Assembly: GCA_963783095.1 (NCBI GenBank) | Contig: CAWAMR010000001.1 | Location: forward strand, 496,001-560,000 | DNA from: CAWAMR01 sp963783095 | GTDB taxonomy: Bacteria; Planctomycetota; Planctomycetia; Gemmatales; Gemmataceae | DNA length: 64,000 bases | Direction of reading: 5' to 3' | In this document: positions 18,509 through 26,820 of the stretch, one piece after another | Numbering within the stretch: position 1 is the first letter of the stretch | How the letters are laid out: each line of letters starts with the position of its first letter | Notes under the pieces: model-generated | Told to the model about the DNA's origin: nothing | Seen by the model: the letters and a program-made list of their open reading frames with translations, nothing else | The model's database searches: none | Translations under genes and position numbers: made by a program

Positions 18509-18848
18509 TCATGCTCCTCGGAAATAGGCCAGGGCCAAAACCGGTGGTTCACCCTTTTCGATGCGCCTCCAATTTACAAACGCCGTGGCATCGTGAAGGG
18601 CCATCATCAATTCCGGACAGCGCAACTCGAAATCCGCAACGTGTTCCAGGACGATGGTCACGACGCTCCCCTTGAGCGCGTGGATTTTGCTCATTCCGGC
18701 GTCTGGGTTATCCAGGTCGGTCATACAGTCGATCCACGCATCCATGTTGAAACCATAACTGATCGGGAAACCCAGCACCTTTCGGAAGACTTCGTGAAAC
18801 GAGTTCCAGTCCTTTATCTCGCTGCGCGTCGATTTTGACAGCGTTCAT
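18509..18848 (-). CDS. Barstar-family ribonuclease inhibitor (one frameshift)
   Basis: Barstar-like protein of about 112 residues that would sequester the RNase coded just upstream. It starts MNAVKIDAQRDK (ATG 18846-18848). Removing one G near 18810 gives DWNSFHEVFRKVLGFP, then SYGFNMDAWIDCMTDLD, FVNWRRIEKGEPPVLAL and the end YFRGA. The YGxNxDAWxDC block and the acidic helix are the barstar hallmarks that fill the RNase active site. Its start is 20 bp after the RNase stop, so the two are surely co-transcribed. A loss of the inhibitor with an intact RNase would be harmful if the RNase acts in the cell, so the shift is suspect. Confidence 0.85.
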
Positions 18849-18868
18849 CCTCTTATTCTCCTTGTGCT

Positions 18869-19228
18869 TCAACGGATTTTCTTGAAGGTTTTGTAATGGT
18901 CGTCCGTGTAATAGGCGTGGCCATCCGACCCTGTTACGAGCCTTTCGGGACCGCGATTGACACCCATTTTCAAGGGATTGACATCCCATTCGCGATACTT
19001 GATACGTCGGCCCTTCTCGTCGTTTTGAGGCAAGAGCTTCTCAAAATTGCCGAAAGTTCGGCCCCCTTCGTAACCCGTCATCGCTTCGGACTTTTCATCG
19101 ACGTAGGCCAATACTTTCAACACCTTTTCCGGAATGCCCTTCGGCTTCGCCAACTCTTTTTTGTCCGCCGAAGGCGTTTGTGTCAGAAGACACAAAACGG
19201 TCAGGCCGGTTATGAGAAATCGCAACAT
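18869..19228 (-). CDS. Exported guanyl-specific ribonuclease, barnase / RNase N1-T1 family
   Basis: 119 residues, intact. Signal peptide MLRFLITGLTVLCLLTQTPSA. The mature part contains PEKVLKVLAYVDEK, the family core GYEGGRTFGNFEKLLP with the catalytic Glu region, YREWDVNP, the Arg-containing RGPERLVTGSDG and the closing YYTDDHYKTFKKI with the catalytic His. This layout matches barnase-type RNases, which cleave RNA after G. Paired with the barstar gene downstream. Likely secreted, either nutritional or an antagonist of neighbouring cells. Confidence 0.85.
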   Translation of the reverse strand: MLRFLITGLTVLCLLTQTPSADKKELAKPKGIPEKVLKVLAYVDEKSEAMTGYEGGRTFGNFEKLLPQNDEKGRRIKYREWDVNPLKMGVNRGPERLVTGSDGHAYYTDDHYKTFKKIR

Positions 19229-19242
19229 GCGAGGCTCCGCTA

Positions 19243-19470
19243 CTAATAAGTGTGACTGATATGGCCGGCGACCAGCATGATTCCAAGATAGATGAGTCCG
19301 ACGGCAATTTCAGCGATAATAACAGCGCCCATTATCGGCAGCACAGGCAAAGCGATTCGCCTGCCATCCGTGGACCGGCGCGGCAACAGAATGACCATCA
19401 AGCCGAACCCTGCAATCAAAATCGCATCTGCCGCCAGGAGGATTGTTCCGTAACGCACGATCGACCCCAT
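19243..19470 (-). CDS. Small membrane protein, two helices
   Basis: 75 residues from ATG 19468-19470, with GAGGAAG upstream. Two hydrophobic segments, TILLAADAILIAGFGLMVIL and MGAVIIAEIAVGLIYLGIML, are joined by a basic loop (PRRSTDGRR). It lies 14 bp before the RNase gene on the same strand and could be part of its operon. No family recognised. Confidence 0.6.
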   Translation of the reverse strand: MGSIVRYGTILLAADAILIAGFGLMVILLPRRSTDGRRIALPVLPIMGAVIIAEIAVGLIYLGIMLVAGHISHTY

Positions 19471-19479
19471 CAATCTTCC

Positions 19480-19901
19480 TCAAGTTCCAGGGAGGCGTAG
19501 ATGGCTGCGCATTACGGCACCGTAAGTATCCATTTCGTTATCGGTACACTGCCACAGGATCAACAAGCAGCCTTGCGGCACCTGAAGGCAACGAATCCAA
19601 CAGGAATTCGTGAGATCGAGTGTGAAGAATTGAATGTCGTATCCGACGCCTGGCTGGCTGGCAATCGTTTCCATGACGGCATCGGCTTCCAGATCGGGAT
19701 AGGTTTCGCGCATGGCCGCCAGAGCAGCATCGGCCGGACGGGAGGGATCGTCCTCATCCTCGTGCAGAGACAAGACCATGAAAGCGGCCCCAAGGCTGTA
19801 AAGCGAAGCAGCCCAGCCGGTAGCTCGCCGACATCGTTTTCCAGAGTCCAATTTCCGGGAAATCGAAAGCGGATACCTGACTTTTCAAAAGACTCGATCA
19901 C
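19480..19901 (-). CDS. Conserved hypothetical protein (one frameshift)
   Basis: Joined protein of about 140 residues: GTG start at 19901, IESFEKSGIRFRFPGNW, ELPAG, frame change near 19815, then WAASLYSLGAAFMVLSLHED, DLEADAVMETIASQPG and FFTLDLTNSCWIRCL. The FRFPGNW opening and the mixed strand/helix pattern resemble small PsbP-like domain proteins, but this is a guess. It sits directly upstream of the small membrane protein, on the same strand. Confidence 0.5.
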
Positions 19902-20004
19902 GAGTCGATCCTCGGAATAGCGGCGAATGACCTGAAGCTGATTGTATCCGGAGGGTGAACCGAAGCCTATCGCGCGCGTCTCTTATAGAATGGAGTCGAT
20001 GATT

Positions 20005-20089
<85 letters not shown>

Positions 20090-20315
20090 TGTGTACGCTT
20101 GGACAGTTTGCGGCGGGGAGTGACTCATCGCTGGAACTGAGAACCGCGACCGCGAGGTTGGGCACAAGCCTGGGAATCGGGGACCTTTTGGTGACAATGT
20201 ATGGTCTGAATGAGATGTGGGAAAGTCGCCAGGCGCTAAACGAAAGCGAACCGGGTCCATTGAGCACTGCTCAATCGACCCGGTTCGTCGGTAACTTGGT
20301 TACTCACGCCTACGA

Positions 20316-21049
20316 TCACCAGAATTTCACTTTCCAGTAATCGTGAGGTGTGGATAGCCGGCCCAGATACCAGTGGCCATCGTCCCATTCGAGCTTCACC
20401 GACCGCCATCCTAACGGCACCTTGGGGAAGGGATAGAAGGGGCCGATGAACGGGAAAGCGTTGTAGGGATAGGCCTGCGGATAGGCGACGCGCGACATAT
20501 TCGGATAGGGCGCGTAAGTCGGCCAGGCAAAGGGCGGCATGTTTGGACCCGTCTGGCCATATGTGGGCATCTGCGGACCGGCCAAGGGCACCGGATCCTG
20601 CGGGCCCATGCGTGGGGCCATTCCCGCTCCCGGACCCATTCCGGTCATCGGGCCTGTCGGTCCCGGCAGCGTGATCGGACCTGCCGGTTCAAAGCCCTGC
20701 GCGGGTGTCAGATGCGATTCGATCGAGGTTAGGAGTTTCAGATTGGTAATTTCCACCCGAACCACGCCCTGAACCATGAGGGCTTGATCGATCATCTGTT
20801 TGGCTTGTTTCATGCTGACGACCGTACCGTTTAAGTCAACCACTCCCTGTTGAGTCGTGACCTGTACTTGCCTCCAACTGCGACACCGCTCGCCCCAATC
20901 GCCCGGGCGACCGAATTGGCAAGAGCTTGATTTTTGCCGATGGATGCCGATGACGGTGTGTTTGCGTCAACGGGATCCTTCGAGAAAGCAGAGTTGGTCA
21001 GTGAAAGCCCGAAGACAACTGCCAACGTCGAGATAATGCGAACCGTCAC
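20316..21049 (-). CDS. Exported BON-domain protein with a Pro/Gly-rich middle (one frameshift)
   Basis: GTG start at 21047-21049 with a strong AAGGAGG six bases upstream. Signal peptide (IISTLAVVFGLSLTNSAFS), then a BON domain: ALANSVARAIGASGVA in the first frame, and after a shift near 20865, VVDLNGTVVSMKQAKQMIDQ and VVRVEITNLKLL. A low-complexity segment rich in Pro, Gly and Met follows (TGMGPGAGMAPRMGPQ), with an aromatic tail (FPFIGPFYPFPKVPLGWRSV) and an end rich in Trp and Tyr. BON domains bind membranes or polymers in the envelope. Close to 240 residues in all. Confidence 0.7.
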
Positions 21050-21305
21050 GGGGAAACCTCCTTGCGGTCACTGGACAAGAACTTCATGCCTTAATGTGAT
21101 CGACGCATTGTGCCGAAGAAACCAGTCGGCATGAGAAGTTGCGAAGAATCGGTTATCGGGGAAGATCGGAGAATCGTTGCGACCGGATTAACCCCTCCAA
21201 TCCTCCAAACGGCAAAACAGCTCAAGAAACCAAACCCTCCCCGTTGACAGGCGGGTAGGATACCCCTATTATTCAAATCGCATAGCGAGAGTATCCCACC
21301 ACCAT

Positions 21306-21379
<74 letters not shown>

Positions 21380-21390
21380 TTATCGTACGG

Positions 21391-21488
21391 CGAGCGGCAG
21401 ATACAGATTTACCCGCAACTGCTTACTTTGTGCGCGGCTCTTTGGCGAGAGCCGCGCACGAAGTAAGCGGAAATGTCTTTCTGCCGCT
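21391..21488. terminator. Nested palindrome between tRNA-Arg and the DUF5989 gene, probable bidirectional terminator
   Basis: Inner 20-bp arms at 21421-21440 and 21449-21468 (one G-T pair, 8-base loop) lie within an outer pair AGCGGCAGA / TCTGCCGCT. It is placed exactly between a plus-strand tRNA end and a minus-strand gene end. Confidence 0.65.
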
Positions 21489-21547
21489 GGCCTAAGTGCC
21501 GTAAGTTCACGTCCACAGGCGGTTTTCGTGTCTGTTTCTGCTTGTTC

Positions 21548-21748
21548 TCAGAACATCGTGTAGATGAACGGTGCTGCGCCGGTGCCGGCGAGAACCCCCA
21601 GCAGTGCGAAAAGCAACAACACCGCCAGGATGGGCAATAGCCACCACTTCTTGTTGTCGCGCAGAAAAGCCATAGTTCGCGGACAGCGCCGATTTCGCTC
21701 TGCTTCTGCGCGGCCTTTTCAAAGTCGTTGGTTGAGATCCGGATGCAT
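21548..21748 (-). CDS. DUF5989 family small membrane protein (frameshifts)
   Basis: About 66 residues when joined: ATG 21746-21748 with GGGAGG upstream, then RISTNDFEKAAQKQSEIGAV and RELW, one missing G near 21675, then AFLRDNKKWWLLPILAVLLL and AAPFIYTMF. A hydrophobic helix after the KKWW motif and the APFIYT end are typical of DUF5989, a tiny protein usually coded beside carbamoyltransferase and SxtJ genes, as here. Function unknown; probably an inner-membrane partner. Confidence 0.65.
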
Positions 21749-21762
21749 GAGAACCTCCCTCT

Positions 21763-22180
21763 TCAGAATGTGCGGAAATAACGGACAGGATCCGCCGGCA
21801 TGACCTTCAGCTCCCAATAAGTTTCAGCGTCGGCTTCGAAATCCCGCTTCAAGGCATCTCGGCCCAGAAGGCGGAACACCATCGCGATCGGCGTGAACAC
21901 CCCGAAGAAGACGACGGCCAGGAACACCTGCGATACTGCCCAGCCGATCGGTGCCGTCAGGACCATGAGTCCGACGAACAGCGGTCGAATCGTCCAGGGC
22001 TGGAGCAAGCCGGCGATGCCGATGCAACCCCCGATTGCAGTGATCGTGTGGAGGCGTAGGTGCCCGACACCACATCGAACGACCATGCCAGCAAGCCGGT
22101 GGCGACGAGCCAAAGACCGCTGAACTGTCGCAATGTCCAATTGGATGGACGCCAGGGAATGTTGAACGCGGTCACGGGAT
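21763..22180 (-). CDS. SxtJ family membrane protein (frameshift)
   Basis: Joined protein of about 138 residues. It opens TAFNIPWRPSNWTLRQFSGL (GTG start near 22180), followed by LLAWSFDVV; the frame changes near 22070. Then GCIGIAGLLQPWTIRPLFVG, VSQVFLAVVFFGVFTPIAMV and the C-terminus RLLGRDALKRDFEADAETYW. Three to four membrane helices and the RxLGRD motif fit SxtJ, found next to carbamoyltransferases. The start nearly abuts the carbamoyltransferase stop at 22202. Confidence 0.65.
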
Positions 22181-22201
22181 AACCTCCTGCTTGTGGGGGC
22201 A

Positions 22202-24086
22202 TCAATCCAGTTGGAACTGGGCCAGATACTTCTGCCGGGCGTGCGTTGAGCGGCGGGATCCGCCGTTTCCTCCTTGCGAAGGACGAAGTCTCCAAGCACC
22301 AGGGCGTCCATGTCCGTGGCCTGGAAGCAGCGGTAGGCATCCTGCGGCGTGCAGACGATCGGCTCGCCGCGGACGTTGAAGCTGGTGTTGACCAGCACCG
22401 GACAGCCCGGTCCGATCGTGGAACGCCTGCAGCAGCCGATAGAAGCGGATGGGTTCCGCTCCGCGTCCACCGTCTGCACGCGGGCGCTGTAGTCCACGTG
22501 CGTGACCGCCGGGAAGGGTCGAAGCGCGGCACGTTGACGCGCTCGCACAGGTCGGGGTCGGTCGTGCATGCCGGTGCATGCTCGGCCGGTCAGCGGCAAC
22601 CGATGCCGCTCCCGCACCGGCGCGACCAGCAGCATGTACGGGCTCTCCTGGCCCGGGCTGGATGTCGAACCATTCGTGATGCGTGTTCCCGGAGCACGAC
22701 CGGGCGCGAACGGGCGGAAGCTCTCGCGGAACTTGATCTTGAGGTTCATCGTCGCCTGCATCCGCGGCGAGCGCGCATCGCCGAGGATGCTCCGCGCGCC
22801 AGAGCACGCGGGCCGAACTCCATGCGGCCCTGGAACCAGCCGACCACTCTTGCCGTCCGCCAAGCAGGGCAGCGGCACGTGCGTCGAGCAAGTCCGCCTC
22901 GTCCGGGAAGCGCTGGTACGGGCGCTTCGCACTGCGTTCAGGAATGGCGCGATCTCGTTCGGTGGTGAAACGCGGTCCGAGCAAGCTGCCCTTCTGGGCG
23001 TCGCGGCCGTCTGGGCTGGCGCGGGTTCTCCAGGAGTTGATGCCAGACGAACAGGGCGGCCCCAAGGCGCCCGCCGGCGTCGCCCGGCCGCCGGCTGAAT
23101 CCAGATCTGGTCGAACGGCCCCTCGCGCAAGAGCCGGCCGTTGGCGACGCAGTTGAGCGCCACGCCGCCCGCCAGGACCAGGTTGCGTCATGCTCGGTCT
23201 GCTGGTGAATGTGACGGCCCATGCGCAGCACGATCTCTTCGGTCACGGCCTGGATGCTGGCGGCCAGGTCCATGTGCCGCTGCTCGAGCTGCGACTTCCG
23301 GCTGCCGCGGCGGGCCGCCGAACAGGCCGGTGGAAGCGGCGGCTGGTCATGGTCAGACCCTGGCAGTAGTTGAAGTAGTCCATGTTCAGCCAGAAACTGC
23401 CGTCGGGCTTGAGGTCGATCAGGTGCTTGTAGATCGGCTCCCGGTAGACGGGCCGGCCGTAGGGGGCCAGGCCCATCAGCTTGTATTCGCCGCTGTTGAC
23501 CTTGAAGCCGCAGTAATAGGTGAAAGCCGAGTAGAGCAGCCCGAGCGAATGCGGGAACTGGAGATGGTGCGTCAGCGTCGAATCCGGTTGCCCGCGCCGG
23601 TGCCGTAGGTCGGCGTGTGCTCCACTCCCCGACGCCGTCGAGCGTCAGGATGGCGGCTTCCTCGAAGGGGCTGGGGAAGAATGCGCTGGCCGCGTGGCTC
23701 TCGTGATGATCCAGGAAAACGATCGAGCGCTTCGTCGCCTGCCAGGAAGCCGTGGCGGATGGTCCGCCGCATGTACAGCTTGTCCTTGAGCCAGAGCGGC
23801 ATGGCCATGCAGAAAGCTGCGGAAGCCCGCCGGGGCAAAGGCCAGGTAGGTTTCGAGCAGCCGCTCGAACTTGGTCAGCGGTTTGTCGTAGAAGGCGACG
23901 TAGTCGAGTTGCTCGGTCTCAGACCGGCCTCTTCGAGGCAATAGGCGATCGCCGCGGCGGGAAAGCGGCATCGTGCTTCTTGCGGCTGAACCGCTCTTCC
24001 TGGGCGGCGGCGACGATTTCGCCATCGACGACCAGCGCGGCGGCGCTGTCGTGATAGAAGGCCGAGATTCCGAGAATCGCGGTCAT
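22202..24086 (-). pseudogene. Carbamoyltransferase, NodU/CmcH/TobZ family (many frameshifts)
   Basis: Full-length size (about 628 codons) but broken into many frames. It starts cleanly at ATG 24084-24086 with TAILGISAFYHDSAAALV and AAAQEERFSRKKHDA, the Kae1-like N-terminal domain with its His-Asp metal site. Later fragments in other frames include AIAYCLEEAGL, YVAFYDKPLTKFERLLETYL, GARSILGDARSPRMQATMNL, KIKFRESFRPFAP, VNTSFNVRGEPIVCTP, DALVLGDFVLRK and the end ARQKYLAQFQLD. Ten or more frame switches are needed. The region is richer in GC than the rest. These enzymes transfer a carbamoyl group from carbamoyl phosphate through carbamoyl-AMP to a sugar or small-molecule hydroxyl. Confidence 0.75.
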
Positions 24087-24178
24087 ACGGCACCTGTCTT
24101 GACGGCGTGGTCAAATGAACCACAGGCATCGAGCCTGCAGCAAAAGATCTTGGGAAATTAGGCTGCGTCAAGGAGCCT

Positions 24179-25273
24179 TCAATCAGAAAGCAGGAAGCCA
24201 TTGGGCTTTTGAATGCCGAGTGCCTCGATGATGTTGTCGACGAACAGTTTGTTGCCTTCGGTTGTGAAATGACACGGATCGCGGAAGTACCGGCCACGGC
24301 CGGGGAGATGGGCCGCTTGATCGACGAGAAGGACATCGTTTCTTTGAGCGACGCGGCGAACCGCATCATTGTGCCCATCGACAGCGCGAATGACACGCTG
24401 CGGCTCGCCCCAGAGTTTGAGGGGGGTAAGTTTGTCTCCGGCGAAATCAAGTTGTCCCGCCTCATACGCCTCGTCGGTGTAATTGTCGGGGATGTGGTAG
24501 GCAAAAGTCATAAGCACTAGCGTGTCGCCGCGCTGTTCGGCCATGCGAACAATGGCCTCAATGTTCGCCTCGAAGCCTTCCGGAGAACGGATCTCGGCGA
24601 CAGAACTCCATTTCGGATCGGTTCTAGTGGTCAGGCCCATCTGGCGGCAGAAAGAGCTGGCGACGAACTTGGCGGTGAAGGGCAGGGTAAACCAGCTCAC
24701 TTCCCGGTGCCGGGCTAACGCCTGTAATTCGGCGTACCGGGGATCATGGGAATAATCCGCTCGAAAGGCACCCGGAGGAGTGTTGTTCATCCGCACGTCG
24801 TTGAACCCGTCGTAGAGCAGAACGAGATCGAAACGTTTGTCGGCGAGGTGTTCGTACTTTAGCCGGCTGTCCAGTGAATTGCGGCCTGGAGAGGCCAGGT
24901 TGGTGATGCGCACGGCCGCCCAGTATCGCGATTGCAAAGCAGGTGACAGCCTGGATTTCATTTCGTCAATCGACCAGGATATGGTCGAGCCGCCCAGCAG
25001 CAGCACTTCGTACGATTCATGGTTCGCGCGGTGGGAGCACCATCGACACCCGAGGTGGTCCATTCTTTGTAAAAGGAGTTCCAGATACGGGTGGTGTGAA
25101 ACACCGGCACCCCCCGACCGATGGCCCAGTACGCTCGCGACACAATTTCCAAGCCGATCGTCAGTAAGATCAGGGGAAAGGCGGCCAGATAGATTCGGGC
25201 GCAAGCGGAGATTCTTCCATCGCATTCGCTGACGCGATAAGGAAGGAGCGATCAGGGAAGCTGGGGTTGGCAT
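24179..25273 (-). CDS. SGNH/GDSL hydrolase-type protein with N-terminal membrane anchor (frameshift near the N-terminus)
   Basis: The open frame carries LLGGSTISWSI (block I with Ser), LASPGRNS, LVLLYDGFNDVR (block III, Asn), LVLMTFAYHIP and DPCHFTTEGNKLFVD (block V Asp-x-x-His), so the catalytic residues of an SGNH hydrolase are present. In a second frame just upstream lies a membrane helix, YLAAFPLILLTIGLEIVSRA, then VFHTTRIWNSFYKEW, which is probably the true N-terminus, with the shift near 25030. Likely an envelope esterase or acyltransferase partner. Part of the carbamoyltransferase/SxtJ cassette. Confidence 0.7.
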   Translation of the reverse strand: MPTPASLIAPSLSRQRMRWKNLRLRPNLSGRLSPDLTDDRLGNCVASVLGHRSGGAGVSHHPYLELLLQRMDHLGCRWCSHRANHESYEVLLLGGSTISWSIDEMKSRLSPALQSRYWAAVRITNLASPGRNSLDSRLKYEHLADKRFDLVLLYDGFNDVRMNNTPPGAFRADYSHDPRYAELQALARHREVSWFTLPFTAKFVASSFCRQMGLTTRTDPKWSSVAEIRSPEGFEANIEAIVRMAEQRGDTLVLMTFAYHIPDNYTDEAYEAGQLDFAGDKLTPLKLWGEPQRVIRAVDGHNDAVRRVAQRNDVLLVDQAAHLPGRGRYFRDPCHFTTEGNKLFVDNIIEALGIQKPNGFLLSD

Positions 25274-25441
25274 TGATCACTTTCTCGCATCGGGTCACGG
25301 ATACAGCGCAATCATTTGGCGCATCCGTCAGCGCACCTGGTGAAAGTGGAATGCATTCAAACGACGGGTCGGTTGTGACAGCGCCAATAACCCGTTCTTG
25401 AATCGGTTCGAGGAGCGACGGAACTTGAATCGATTCATCCT

Positions 25442-25575
25442 CCCGTCGGGGGGTGTAACCACATTCTCTGGGGGGTCGTAGCGGCGGCTTCCAGCCGCCG
25501 AGAGGTTGCAGACGGCGGCAGGATGCCGCCGCTACGACGGCATCCCCCAGAGAAAATGGTTACACCCCCGTCGGG
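25442..25575. repeat. Double-hairpin palindromic element
   Basis: Outer arms of about 32 bp (25442-25474 with 25544-25575) with a few mismatches; inner perfect 13-bp arms TCGTAGCGGCGGC (25476-25488 with 25525-25537). Each half also folds on itself: GGCGGC-TTCCA-GCCGCC at 25483-25499 and GGCGGC-AGGAT-GCCGCC at 25514-25530. It fills much of the 25274-25587 gap. MITE- or REP-like. Confidence 0.75.
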
Positions 25576-25587
25576 TTGCACGGTGGG

Positions 25588-26669
25588 CTAACCGGGTCGC
25601 TGACTACCCTCGATTCTCAACTGCTGGTTCCGCAGCCGAAGTTCCTCGCCTGCCTCGTCGTAAAGGAACGGCACATACGCATACCGCCGGCCTTTGACAA
25701 CCGGCAGCGCCTCGTGTAAGAGCGAACACGAGAAGACGACTGCGCCTCCGCTCGGTGCCCGGTAGGTACGTGGGCCGAACTCCGGAAAGCGCAATTCGCC
25801 GCCCTCGTACTCGCCGGTGTTGAGGTTCATCGTTACTGCGAAGCGCCGGTGGGCGGTTGCCAGCGTCGTGTCGTCGCGGTGCTGATGAAAGTAGCCGCCG
25901 GCACTACTGTCGTAACAGACCACCACATGGACTCGATCCGCGTGACTTCGAACTGGAATACTTTCTTGATCTCCGGCAACAGCCGGCGGCGAATACGGAC
26001 CAATACCGACTCGATCAGAGCGGCATCGGTCAGATGGTAATCCGTTCGGCGCTTGAGCCTCGCGTCCAGGATACGTACGGTTTTCCCGTCTACATCGCGC
26101 ATGAACCCCGATTCCGTGCCGCCGTGCTGCTCGTGCTGGGCGATCAAGGTTCGGCACAACTCCGGCTCCAAGATCCAGGGAACCACCAATATCGGAGCGA
26201 AACCGGTCAAGCTGCGAATGGGCGGAAGCGTGTCCAGAAATTGCACTATCCTGCCGACGTGCTCTTCAGGTTGGTCGCCGGATGACAGCACGGCGATAAC
26301 TCTCAAAGTGGGATCGAGGACGAGTGAGTGGGTGCGATACGGTGAGCCGGGCGATGGCTCCGCGCCAAAAATCCGGCTGATCGAGCGATCCGAGTCCCAA
26401 AAATAGAACACTCCGGGAAACTGCAACTGAAGCCGGCCCGGCAACTCGTCGTTGGGATCGGTGCTGATGCCGAAGAAACAGACGTTTTCCACGTCGAAGC
26501 GATACTGTTGTTTTTCGATGTCATCCAGGATGCGCCGGCTGGCCGGGTCGGAGGAAGAGTTGAAGAAAGTGAGCACGAGGAAACGGCCGGCGGCGTCCGC
26601 GATCGGGTAGGCCGGGTTAATGGAACTGCGAGCCGTGAACCAGGGAATGGGATCGCCGGGGACCAGCAT
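25588..26669 (-). CDS. Redoxin-like domain fused to a 2-oxoglutarate/Fe(II) oxygenase (one frameshift)
   Basis: About 360 residues. The N-terminal half is thioredoxin/peroxiredoxin-like (PWFTARSSINPAYPIADAAG, FLVLTFFNSSSDPASRRILD, VCFFGISTDPNDE) but shows no CxxC or peroxidatic Cys in the usual place. The C-terminal half is prolyl-4-hydroxylase-like: VVPWILEPELCRTLI, then after a shift near 25940, VVVCYDSSAGGYFHQHRDD (His-x-Asp iron ligands), TMNLNTGEYEGGELRFPEFG and VVFSCSLLHEALPVVKGRRY (distal His and 2OG-binding Arg). It should hydroxylate a protein or small molecule. Downstream of the SGNH gene's promoter side, same strand as the cassette. Confidence 0.8.
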
Positions 26670-26820
26670 GGGTTTGCCTCCTCATTCGTTTTCCCTGGTG
26701 CACTCGGCAAATGAGTCCGCAGGAATTATATGAGGATTGGTGGCGCAATTCTGACTGGGAAAATCGGTGCCGAAGCGATTGGTGTCGCCCCGGCCTCCTA
26801 TTCCTCCGGATCCATCAGGG

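Noticed and set aside
21763..23191. Long minus-strand frames across the carbamoyltransferase/SxtJ region taken as separate proteins of 329-466 residues
   Set aside because: They are Arg/Pro/Ala-rich shadows created by frame changes in GC-rich sequence; only patches match the families.
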